Shown here: piece after piece, positions 43,026 to 50,958 of the stretch
How positions within the stretch are numbered: position 1 is the stretch's first letter
Layout: each line of letters opens with the position of its first letter
Source of the DNA: Planctomycetota bacterium
Lineage (GTDB): Bacteria; Planctomycetota; UBA8742; UBA2392
Direction: 5' to 3'
Assembly: GCA_019636195.1 (NCBI GenBank)
Contig: JAHBYA010000012.1
Coordinates: 1-64,000 of the forward strand
Length of the DNA stretch: 64,000 nucleotides
Notes under the pieces: model-generated
Told to the model about the DNA's origin: nothing
What the model saw: only the letters and a program-made list of their open reading frames with translations
Databases searched by the model: none
Made by a program: the position numbers and the translations under genes

Positions 43026-45281
43026 CTAGTCTGTCGTCGGCTTTTCCGGCGGCGGCGGAAACTGCTTGTGAAGCTCCGTGAATGCTTCGCCGCGCAGCCT
43101 GCCGCCCGCGTCTTCGTCGGCATACAGCCGCATGACCATGAAGTGGGCCGTGTCGTCCAGTTTGCGCAAGCTTGCAAGCAGCTTGGCCGCCTGGTCCGTT
43201 GCCGCGTACACCACAGCCAGCATGTAGTCGTCCTCGGTCGCGCGCCCGTCCACCCAAAGGTTGCGCGCCTGGCTCTCGGCGACGGCCGGCTGGCCGCTGC
43301 GCAGCAGGGCGCGCACGCAGCGCGCGTGCACGTGCCAGGGCAGGTTGCGCTTCTTGCCCTCGCGCGCGATGTACACCGACAGCTCGGTCGCGGCCGACTT
43401 GTACTCCTGCTTCAGCCAGGCAAGGTCGCCGCGGGCGCGCGGCAGATAGGTGTCGGCGGTGGTTTCGCGGCTGCGCATGTCGATCAGGCGGGACAGCGCC
43501 TCGCTGTTGTCGCCGAGAAACGCCCAGTCCGCGAGGTGCATGAATGTGGCGGGCGTCGGCTTGACGTTGCGGTACGCCTCCAGCCAGTTGCCCTGCTGCG
43601 CCATGCTGCGGACAAGGCCGGAATGCAGGTCGTCGGCCTGCTCTTTGGGCATGTTGTTCAGCTTGCGCGCCTGCGCGTAGCGCGTCTCTGCGGCTGCATA
43701 CTCGCCTTGCATGTAAGCCGCCACGCCAAGCCAGTAGTGCAGCAGCGACTTGCCTTCGTTGCCTTCGCGCCAGGCCTCGCACAGGTTCTCCAGTGCCTCC
43801 GCGTCGTCTTCGTCAAACAGCGCCTCAGCCAGGTGATTGAACATCCACTGCGAGCGCTTTTCTTCAAGCAGCAGGTCCACGGCCTTGCCGGCCCTGACCA
43901 TGCACCAGCGGTATGTGTCGCGGAAACGCACCACGTCCGTCGAGCCCAGGCCGCGGTCCTGCGCGGCCTTCAGCAGCGCGGCGGCGTCGGCATAACGGCC
44001 CTCGTGTACGGCGATGTCCGCTTCGTACCACGCCAGAGTGTTGTTTTCGGGGTTCGTCTTCTTGAACTCGGCGTTGATCACCTGCGCGTGCTCAAGCAGC
44101 CCGCGGTTGTCCCACAGGTCCTCGATCAGCGCCGGGTAGTTCGCGGCCTGGTTGCGCAGCGCGCGAAAGTACGGCGCCAGCCGGCTCGCCTGCCCCGGCG
44201 GTAGGCACACCGCCAGGCCGATCAGCCCGTCCACAGTCGGCAGGTCTTCCACGCCCGCGATGAAGGCCTTGAGCGCATCTTCGTTGCGGTCAAGCCAGGT
44301 CAGGCAGTTGCCCACCTGCACCCACGCGATCGGGTCGCTGCCCAGCGTTTCGATGTAATACTCGAAGTCTTTCAGCGCCTCTTCGTGGCGCATCAGCGAC
44401 ATCAGCGCGCGCCCCCGCGTAAAGCGCGCGTCCGGAAAGTCCGGGCGCAAAGCCAGCGCCGCCTGCACCTCTTCCATCGCGCGCTCGGGCTGGCCCTGCA
44501 CTTCCAGGCACAGGCCAAGCAACGCGCGGCGCGTGGCCTCAAGGTCGCTGGGCAGGCGGCCGCGCCCGGCAATCGACAGGCTCTGGAAGGCGCGGTCGTA
44601 GTCGCCCTGGTCAACCAGCGCCCAGCCGCGCGTCAGCAGCGAAACGCCGTAGGCCCAGCGGTCACTGCCCGGTACTTTCTGGGGCACAAGCGCGGCCATC
44701 GTGCGCGTGGTGCGGATGCCGAGGTTCAGGTTCTCCCAGTCAAACACGCGCCAGCCATCGTCGTGCCGCACCATCCAGAAACGCATTTTGCCCAGCGAGC
44801 CTTCGTCGTCGATCTCGGCGCGCACAAAGCACACGGCCATGTTGCCGCTTTCCGACACGGCGGCCTTGCGCACCGACGCGCGCTGCCAGCGGAACGGGCT
44901 GACCGGGCCCGAAAACCACTGCTGGGCGCTGGACTGCATGCCACCGGTGAACGCGTTGCGCGTTTCCATGTCCGGGAACTCAAGGCCGGACGAGGACTGC
45001 AGCACGCTGATCATGACGTGAAAGTCAATCAGTTTGACGCCCTCGGCGCCGTCAAGGCTGCGCGCGGCGTGGCCGAGTTGCACCAGCAGGCTGTTCAGTT
45101 CGCGCGTTGCCTTCTCGTCGGCGGGCCGGCTGGCGGTTTCTTCATTGAAGTGCGCGGCCTGCACAGCCGGCTGCGCGTCGTTGGGGGTCGCGGTGGCCGC
45201 AGCGGGCGCCTCAGCCGGGCCGCTTTCAGGCGAGCACGCAACCAGCAGAGTCAACGGCAGCAACCCAAGAAGCCAACGCAT
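43026..45281 (-). CDS. TPR-repeat lipoprotein
   Basis: A 751-aa lipoprotein. The start is ATG 45281 (MRWLLGLLPLTLLVACSPES) with GGGAG 8 bp upstream; LVAC is the lipobox. After an Ala/Pro-rich linker and an alpha+beta section (~50-200) come many helical pairs of the tetratricopeptide type: RGWALVDQGDYDRAFQSLSI, QGQPERAMEEVQAALALRPD, SLMRHEEALKDFEYYIETLG, LTWLDRNEDALKAFIAG and YMQGEYAAAETRYAQARKL. It probably scaffolds a periplasmic or outer-membrane complex. No enzyme motif. The membrane-protein gene lies just 3' of it on the same strand (22-bp gap). Confidence 0.85.
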   Translation of the reverse strand: MRWLLGLLPLTLLVACSPESGPAEAPAAATATPNDAQPAVQAAHFNEETASRPADEKATRELNSLLVQLGHAARSLDGAEGVKLIDFHVMISVLQSSSGLEFPDMETRNAFTGGMQSSAQQWFSGPVSPFRWQRASVRKAAVSESGNMAVCFVRAEIDDEGSLGKMRFWMVRHDDGWRVFDWENLNLGIRTTRTMAALVPQKVPGSDRWAYGVSLLTRGWALVDQGDYDRAFQSLSIAGRGRLPSDLEATRRALLGLCLEVQGQPERAMEEVQAALALRPDFPDARFTRGRALMSLMRHEEALKDFEYYIETLGSDPIAWVQVGNCLTWLDRNEDALKAFIAGVEDLPTVDGLIGLAVCLPPGQASRLAPYFRALRNQAANYPALIEDLWDNRGLLEHAQVINAEFKKTNPENNTLAWYEADIAVHEGRYADAAALLKAAQDRGLGSTDVVRFRDTYRWCMVRAGKAVDLLLEEKRSQWMFNHLAEALFDEDDAEALENLCEAWREGNEGKSLLHYWLGVAAYMQGEYAAAETRYAQARKLNNMPKEQADDLHSGLVRSMAQQGNWLEAYRNVKPTPATFMHLADWAFLGDNSEALSRLIDMRSRETTADTYLPRARGDLAWLKQEYKSAATELSVYIAREGKKRNLPWHVHARCVRALLRSGQPAVAESQARNLWVDGRATEDDYMLAVVYAATDQAAKLLASLRKLDDTAHFMVMRLYADEDAGGRLRGEAFTELHKQFPPPPEKPTTD

Positions 45282-45410
45282 CGCGCTCTCCCAGGCAGGG
45301 GTTTCCATTCTCACGAATGCAAGTCCCCACGCAATTGAAATCACTTGCGCCCGGTTGCTATTGGCGCGAATACGAGTGTCCGCGCCAGTTTTGCCGATGG
45401 CGCTGCAGCG

Positions 45411-46592
45411 CTAGCCCACCTTGAGTACGCAGGCCATGGCCGAGTCGCCGGCGGCGCAGCCTGTGAACAGGCCGTGGCCGCCGCCTGACTTTGCAAGCTC
45501 TTCGATCAGCTCAATGATCACGCGCAGGCCCGTCGGCCCCTGCGGGTGGCCGTACACGAGGGGGCTGCCGTAGTTGTTGAACTGCTCAAGCTTCAACCCG
45601 GTCTGCTTGGCGAAGTACACGTCATTCACCGCAAACGGGTTGTGGGTCTTGATTGCCTTCATGTCTTTCAACTCAAGCCCGGCGGCCTTCAACGCACCCT
45701 GCGCAGCCGGCAGCGGCGCCGTGGGCATGTGGCCCTTCTTTACCCGGCACTGGCCGAAACTCAGCACCTGCACGGGGATGCTCTTGTCCTTGCTGAGCTG
45801 TTCGGCGCGGGTTTTGGTCGTCACGATGATCCCGGCGTTGCCGTCGGCGGGGTGGGTCTGGCTGCCGAAGGTCACGCTGCCATCGGGCATGACGGGTTTA
45901 AGCTTGGCCAGCCCTTCGGCCGTGGTCGGAAACACGCCTTCGTCGGCTTCCACCAGCGCGGTCTTCTTGCCCTGCGAGACCTCCAGCGGAAACAGGTAGC
46001 GGCTGTGAAAGTCGCCCTTGGCTGTGTCGTACTGGCTGCTGCGGATCAGGGTGCATTCGTCCTGTTCGGCGCGTGAAATGCCGTGTTCTTTGGCGACGTT
46101 TTCAGCCGTCGCGATCATGGAGTTTTTCGCCCATGGGTCATGGCCGAAGTTGTCCAGCACCCAGTTTTCGGCATCGACCGTGGCGCCGGGGCCCATCGGG
46201 TTGGGATACACGACGTGCGGCCCGTTGCTGCAACGGTCAAACGTAAGGCCAAGTACGCACTCTCGAAAGCCGGTTTCGATCTCGTGGGCACTGCCCGCCA
46301 GCACGCGCGCGCCCGTGGCGCAGGCCTGCGCGTACATCGGCCCGCTGATGCCGGGCGCGCCAAGGTGCGCCGCCAGCCACGGGGCGCCGTAGAAGATCTG
46401 CTTTTGCGGCACGGTCCAGCCAAGGCTGATGCTGTCAAAAATCTCGGCCGAAATGTTGCGCGCCGCAAGCCAGCGTTTGGCGGTGTCGGCGGCCAGCATG
46501 CCGCTGTGCAGGTGGCTGATGCTGCCCTGCCACTTGATGAAGGGCGAGCTCCAGTAAGCGCCGTACGGGATAAACACATTCTTCAGGGCCAT
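45411..46592 (-). CDS. Thiolase-family acyltransferase (acetyl-CoA acetyltransferase-like)
   Basis: A 393-aa cytoplasmic thiolase superfamily enzyme that cleaves or condenses 3-ketoacyl-CoA. Nucleophilic Cys lies in AQACATGARVLAGS (~90); the conserved His motifs are NPFAVNDVYFA (variant of NEAFA) and YGHPQGPTGLR; the second Cys is in FTGCAAGDSAMACVL near the C-terminus. The first-Cys motif is close to the usual CxSG form. The start is ATG 46592 with AGGAG 6 bp upstream. It is divergent from the 3-hydroxyacyl-CoA dehydrogenase/hydratase fusion; together they cover the last three steps of beta-oxidation or the reverse C4 route. Confidence 0.9.
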   Translation of the reverse strand: MALKNVFIPYGAYWSSPFIKWQGSISHLHSGMLAADTAKRWLAARNISAEIFDSISLGWTVPQKQIFYGAPWLAAHLGAPGISGPMYAQACATGARVLAGSAHEIETGFRECVLGLTFDRCSNGPHVVYPNPMGPGATVDAENWVLDNFGHDPWAKNSMIATAENVAKEHGISRAEQDECTLIRSSQYDTAKGDFHSRYLFPLEVSQGKKTALVEADEGVFPTTAEGLAKLKPVMPDGSVTFGSQTHPADGNAGIIVTTKTRAEQLSKDKSIPVQVLSFGQCRVKKGHMPTAPLPAAQGALKAAGLELKDMKAIKTHNPFAVNDVYFAKQTGLKLEQFNNYGSPLVYGHPQGPTGLRVIIELIEELAKSGGGHGLFTGCAAGDSAMACVLKVG

Positions 46593-46686
46593 GATGTCTC
46601 CTTGCCCGCGAGTATGTGCCCGTTTTCCGCAATGGTCAACGCAGGGGCCATTTCCGAAGCGCTGATCCAATCACAGCCCGGTTTTT

Positions 46687-46789
46687 CGTAGCGCAGGCAC
46701 CTTGCCTGCCGCGTCGCGGGCACCTTTCCCGCGATGTTCGTGACCGCAGCGAGGCGCTGCGGTCGAGCAGGCGGGGCGCCTGCGCTACG
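46687..46789. repeat. 103-bp GTAGCGCAGGC palindromic element
   Basis: Outer arms at 46687-46709 (CGTAGCGCAGGCACC...) and 46767-46789 (...GGCGCCTGCGCTACG) pair at 20 of 23 positions. Inside are CGCGGG/CCCGCG and ACCGCAGCG/CGCTGCGGT hairpins, giving a three-armed structure. It has no coding capacity and fills much of the 324-bp divergent gap between the thiolase and dehydrogenase genes. From memory, the GTAGCGCAGGC wording is a repeat seen in several environmental genomes. Confidence 0.75.
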
Positions 46790-46916
46790 ACTGCTGATGC
46801 ACCAACGACCCCTGCCAAAACCCTGAACTGACCGCGTGCTATTCCAGGCCGGCTTGTGATGGTTGTTGTGCTTGCGCACTGCAATGCAATCGCTAAACCC
46901 TTGGCCGGAGGCTGCT

Positions 46917-48935
46917 ATGGCGTTCACGCTCAAGAACTGGTCACTCGAAAAGGTTGGCGTTGTGGGCTCAGGCCAGATCGGGCCGGACATCGCGTTGTTT
47001 TTCACCAAGGTGCTGGCGCCCTTTGGCGTGCCGGTGGTCGTTGTTGACGTCAGCCAGGACGCGCTGAACGCGGGCAAAGCCAAGCTCGAAAAGAAGGTCG
47101 CCAAGGGTGTTGAAACCGGCGCCTTCAAGGCCGACGAAGCCCAGCGCATGACCGGCAACATTACGTGGACCACTGATTACAGCGCCTTCAAGGGTTGCCG
47201 CCTGGTCGTTGAGGCCGCCACCGAAAACCCCGGCATCAAACAAAAGATCGTTGCGGCCCTTGAAGCAGTGGTGGAGCCCGACTGCATTATTGCCAGCAAC
47301 AGCTCGCACCTTGAACCCGAAGTCATCTTTGAAAAGGCCAAAGCCCCCGAGCACGGCCTGGTCGTGCACTACTTCTTTCCCGCCGAACGCAACATCATCG
47401 TTGAAGTCGTGCCCGGCAAAGCCACGCACGACGTAGTCACCGACTGGGTGATGGACTTCTATGAACAGATCGGAAAGGCGCCGATCCTTGTCGGGTCGCG
47501 CTACGGCTACGCAATTGACCCTGTCTTTGAAGGCCTGTTTCTCGCCGCCGCCTTGCAGGTTGAAAGCGGCGCAGGCAGCGTAAAGCAGGTTGACGAGATC
47601 GCGCGCAAGGCGCTGGGGCTGGGCATCGGCCCGTTCACGGCCATGAACCTGACCGGCGGCAACCCGATTACCGCGGTCGGCCTCGACCATTACACCGCAA
47701 AGATTCACAAGTGGTTCCGCACGCCCGCCAGCCTCAAGGCCAAAGTCGAAAAGAAAGAGCCGTGGGAAACCGCCGGCAAGGGCGAGAAGATCGAGTACAC
47801 CGAAGAACAGTTCCGCAAGATTGCCGACGCCATGACCGGCGCCTACTTCGGCTTGGTCGGCGAGATTGTCGATTCAGGCATCAGCAACGTCGGCGACATG
47901 AACATGGCCGTCAGCACGGCGCTGGTTGTCAAGCCGCCGTTCGAATGGATGAACGAGATCGGCACCGGCAACGCGCTGAAGCTGGTCGAGCAGTACGCCG
48001 CATCCAACCCCGGCTTTCCGGTACCAAAGTGCATCAAAGAGCGCGCGGGCAAACCGTTCGAGATACCGATGGTGTTCCGGCGCGACGTGAACGGCGTGGC
48101 TGTGATCAAGATTCGCCGCCCGGCTGTGCTGAACGCGCTGAATCTGGAAGTCTTCCGCCAGTTGCGCGCCCACTGCGAAGCCGTGGAAGGCGATGCCGGC
48201 ATCAAGGGCGCCGTGATCACGGGCTTTGGCACAAAGGCGTTTGTCAGCGGCGCCGACATCGACATGCTGGCGGCCCTGAAAACCGCCGCCGAAGGCGAAG
48301 CCAACAGCCGCCAGTTTCACGTGACGCTCGATTACATTGAAGACATGCGCAAACCGGTGATTTGCGCTTACAACGGCCTGGCGCTGGGCGGCGGCAACGA
48401 GCTTGCAATGGCGTGCCACGCGCGCATCGCCCGCAAGGGCCTGAAGCTGCTGGCGGGCCAGCCGGAAGTGAACCTTGGCATCATCCCGGGTGCGGGCGGC
48501 ACGCAGCGCCTGCCACGCTGGATAGGGTTTGATCGCGCGCTGCAAATGATGCGCACAGCCAAGCCGATCGACGGCAAAACCGGCCTTGAGCTGGGCTTGA
48601 TAGTCGAAGAAGTTGAAGGCGACCCGGTGCCCCGTGCGGTTGAACTGGTCAACGAGTACGCAGGCGGCAAACGCGAACTGAAGCGCATTGCGCGCGAAGC
48701 GTTGACCGGCCTGCCAGGCAAAGCGCCTGATCTTGATATCGGGCATTTGAGCAAGCGCATTGACCAGATCCTGTGCGACACCGTGATCAACGGCTGCAAG
48801 CTGCCCCTGCGCGACGGGCTGAAGCTCGAAAGCAAGGCGTTCGGCGAGTGCGTGGAAACCGAGGACATGCACATCGGCATGGAGACGTTTCTCAAAGAAG
48901 GCGCGCGCGCCAAAGCCGCCTTCAAGCACAAGTAG
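46917..48935 (+). CDS. 3-hydroxyacyl-CoA dehydrogenase / enoyl-CoA hydratase fusion (dehydrogenase first)
   Basis: A 672-aa bifunctional enzyme with the dehydrogenase at the N-terminus and hydratase at the C-terminus, the reverse of FadB/FadJ. NAD fold: KVGVVGSGQIGPDIALFFTK. Catalytic His-Glu region: SNSSHLEPEVIFEKA and VVHYFFPAERNIIVEVVPG. Two 3HCDH C domains follow. The hydratase (~395-672) has FVSGADIDMLA (oxyanion loop), YNGLALGGGNELAMACH and NLGIIPGAGGTQRLPR with the catalytic Glu positions. The fusion order is like crotonyl-CoA hydratase/3-hydroxybutyryl-CoA dehydrogenases known from archaea and some bacteria. ATG 46917 has GGAGG 4 bp upstream. A terminator follows at 48952. Confidence 0.93.
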   Translation: MAFTLKNWSLEKVGVVGSGQIGPDIALFFTKVLAPFGVPVVVVDVSQDALNAGKAKLEKKVAKGVETGAFKADEAQRMTGNITWTTDYSAFKGCRLVVEAATENPGIKQKIVAALEAVVEPDCIIASNSSHLEPEVIFEKAKAPEHGLVVHYFFPAERNIIVEVVPGKATHDVVTDWVMDFYEQIGKAPILVGSRYGYAIDPVFEGLFLAAALQVESGAGSVKQVDEIARKALGLGIGPFTAMNLTGGNPITAVGLDHYTAKIHKWFRTPASLKAKVEKKEPWETAGKGEKIEYTEEQFRKIADAMTGAYFGLVGEIVDSGISNVGDMNMAVSTALVVKPPFEWMNEIGTGNALKLVEQYAASNPGFPVPKCIKERAGKPFEIPMVFRRDVNGVAVIKIRRPAVLNALNLEVFRQLRAHCEAVEGDAGIKGAVITGFGTKAFVSGADIDMLAALKTAAEGEANSRQFHVTLDYIEDMRKPVICAYNGLALGGGNELAMACHARIARKGLKLLAGQPEVNLGIIPGAGGTQRLPRWIGFDRALQMMRTAKPIDGKTGLELGLIVEEVEGDPVPRAVELVNEYAGGKRELKRIAREALTGLPGKAPDLDIGHLSKRIDQILCDTVINGCKLPLRDGLKLESKAFGECVETEDMHIGMETFLKEGARAKAAFKHK

Positions 48936-48951
48936 CCGGCACCGAATGAAA

Positions 48952-48979
48952 CAAGGACTGCCGATTGCGGCAGTCCTTG
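48952..48979. terminator. Hairpin between the dehydrogenase fusion and agmatinase genes
   Basis: CAAGGACTGCCG, ATTG loop, CGGCAGTCCTTG: a perfect 12-bp stem between convergent genes ending at 48935 (+) and 48999 (-). It is followed by TCGATT on the plus strand and flanked by GTTTC on the minus strand, so it probably serves both. Confidence 0.8.
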
Positions 48980-48998
48980 TCGATTAACCGTCAATCTT

Positions 48999-49952
48999 TC
49001 AGACGCCGCCTTCGCCGCGCCAGCAGTAGTGGCTGATAAAGGCGATAATCCGGCCCATCAGGCGTGCCGCCGCGAACTCGCTGACCTGCTGGCCCTTGAT
49101 CGGGCTGACTTCCACCACGTCAAAGCCCACGATGTTGCGGCTTTGGGCAAGGCGCTGGATCATCTTGAGCCCGAGGTACCAGCTGATGCCCCCCGGCTCC
49201 GGCGTGCCGGTGCCGGGAAACACGCTGGGGTCAAAGCCATCCACGTCGATTGTGAGATACACGTTGCGCGTGAGGTGCCCGATGGCTTCGTCGATCCATG
49301 GGCCTTCGGTGTGATAGTCAAAGGCGTGGTAGCAGTGCACCGGGTGCTTGCCGCTGCCTTGCTCCATTTTTTCGCGCGAGCGTATGCCCACCTGTACCAC
49401 GGGGCACCACTCATTGAAGCGCGCGGCGGCGCTGGCATGGCTGAACTTGTCGTCGTGGTAGCTGTCGCGCAGGTCGCTGTGCGCGTCGATGTGAAACACG
49501 CTGACTTCAGGGTAGGCCTCGGCCACGGCTTTAATCGCGCCCGGCGTCACCGAGTGTTCGCCCCCCACCAGCACCGGAAACTTGTTCAGGCCGAGAATCT
49601 GCTGTGTCACGGGGTAGATCTGCCCCATCGTCATTTCTTCGGCGCTGCACTTGGGATCAAACGGCTTGAGCGTACACACGCCGTGGCGCGGGATGTGCTC
49701 GGCCTTCGTGACCTCGTCAAACAGCTCCACCTGCTGGCTGGCGCTGCGAATCGCGCGCGGGCCGGCGCCGGTGCCGACGCCGTAGCTGACGGTGCCCTCA
49801 AAGGGCGCCGACATCACCACAAAGCGCGCGCGCTCAAGCGTCGCGAGTTCCGGCTCAAGGCCGAAGAAGTTGTCGTCACCCTTGACGACCAGCTTCTCGA
49901 TGTCGGTGTTGAACTTCCTGGCTGGCTTCCTGGTGCCGCTTTGTTTGGCCAT
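48999..49952 (-). CDS. speB: Agmatinase (ureohydrolase family)
   Basis: Hydrolyses agmatine to putrescine and urea; cytoplasmic, binuclear Mn. The 317-aa protein has all three metal motifs: VLVGGEHSVT, FHIDAHSDLRDSY and LTIDVDGFDPS, and the closing FDVVEVSP. VSYGVGTGAGPRAIRSAS is the family N-terminal block. The start is ATG 49952 with AGGA 8 bp upstream. The arginine decarboxylase gene lies 59 bp upstream on the same strand, so the two form an arginine-to-putrescine operon. Confidence 0.94.
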   Translation of the reverse strand: MAKQSGTRKPARKFNTDIEKLVVKGDDNFFGLEPELATLERARFVVMSAPFEGTVSYGVGTGAGPRAIRSASQQVELFDEVTKAEHIPRHGVCTLKPFDPKCSAEEMTMGQIYPVTQQILGLNKFPVLVGGEHSVTPGAIKAVAEAYPEVSVFHIDAHSDLRDSYHDDKFSHASAAARFNEWCPVVQVGIRSREKMEQGSGKHPVHCYHAFDYHTEGPWIDEAIGHLTRNVYLTIDVDGFDPSVFPGTGTPEPGGISWYLGLKMIQRLAQSRNIVGFDVVEVSPIKGQQVSEFAAARLMGRIIAFISHYCWRGEGGV

Positions 49953-50011
49953 GGATTGTCCTGATCTCGGCCCTGCGGCCGATGCATTCGCGGTGGCTGG
50001 CACAGCGTTTG

Positions 50012-50674
50012 TCAGGCGCTGCCGTTGCCGGCGCGCTTGATCTTCGGGTTCTGGGGCAGAGGCACGTGCAGGCCGCCATGGGCCTTGACGCTTGCCAACT
50101 GCTCCGGCGAAAGCTGCCAGTTGTCGAAGATGAAAACGCAGGCCGCGATCACCGTTGACCAGTGCCCGTCCTTGGGGCCCTCGGCCGACTGCGTGATGTT
50201 GCGCGTGGTCACGATGTCGCCGCCCAGCTTCCACTCCTGCTTGCGCTCGTTCCAGGCCTTGTTGCTGTCGAACTTCAGGCCCATCGTGGTCGCGAGCATG
50301 GTGGCGGCCAGGTCTTCGGCGTAGTCGCCCGCCTGCTCATCGTTTACGCCGTAGGTGTGGTACTCGCTGAGATAGCCGAACTTTTCGGGGTCTTTCGGTA
50401 TCGCCACGCCGACGGCGGCGGCGATCATGCGGCGGTACTCGTTCGTGGCCTGGCGGCTCATGACGCAAAAGCCGATCTGGCCGTCGTGCAGTTCTTTGAG
50501 CCCCTGCTGCTTGCTGATGATCTTGCAGCCGGGCGGCATGATGCTGCTGATGGTCACGACGTTCAGCGCGGCAATGCCGGCGTCCCGCAGCGCGTCTTCG
50601 AAGCTGGAAAGGTACTCTTTGTGTGTGCCCACGCCCTTTGTGAAAAAGGCGCGGGTGGGAACGAGTTGCAGCAT
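50012..50674 (-). CDS. pdaD: Pyruvoyl-dependent arginine decarboxylase
   Basis: Converts arginine to agmatine. The 220-aa proenzyme self-cleaves at a Ser-Ser bond (S43-S44 in VVTISSIMPPGCK) to make the pyruvoyl cofactor; the surrounding block is the family signature. Other typical blocks are GVGTHKEYLSSFEDALRDAG near the start and FCVMSRQATNEYRRMIAAAV. The C-terminus (~150-220) is longer than in minimal members. ATG 50674 with AGGAG 8 bp upstream. It is paired with agmatinase; the pyruvoyl type is mostly archaeal and chlamydial and scattered in bacteria, so this is an uncommon choice relative to PLP-dependent SpeA. Confidence 0.92.
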   Translation of the reverse strand: MLQLVPTRAFFTKGVGTHKEYLSSFEDALRDAGIAALNVVTISSIMPPGCKIISKQQGLKELHDGQIGFCVMSRQATNEYRRMIAAAVGVAIPKDPEKFGYLSEYHTYGVNDEQAGDYAEDLAATMLATTMGLKFDSNKAWNERKQEWKLGGDIVTTRNITQSAEGPKDGHWSTVIAACVFIFDNWQLSPEQLASVKAHGGLHVPLPQNPKIKRAGNGSA

Positions 50675-50958
50675 CCAACGGCTCCTGGCTGTTGGTTGCC
50701 GCCTCCCGGTGCCTCACGTTCGGCCCCGGTGCGCGGCTCCGGCACTCCGCTCGGCTGCCGTGTTGTCCCGTGTGGGAAGCAGCCGAAGGGAGTACCGCAG
50801 AGGCCGTTTTTTGAATCCCCCGGCCCCGGTTGTAAAGAGGCCCAACAAAAAGATTTGCAAACGGCCTGTCAGCATCCCGTGGACAAGTCACGCCAAGAAC
50901 GAACGACAGGCCGGGCACATTCCAGTTCAGATCTCGGGGCCTTGACGGAGGGCTGCGC
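50675..50958. other. Non-coding 284-bp upstream region of the arginine decarboxylase gene
   Basis: No gene is seen. It holds an inverted repeat GGCCTGTC/GACAGGCC about 40 bp apart (near 50867-50925), which may end the cyclase-fold gene transcript on the minus strand, and several short GC-rich hairpins near 50700-50780. A T/A-rich patch near 50845-50865 is the most likely place for the decarboxylase promoter, but no confident -35/-10 pair stands out. Confidence 0.5.
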
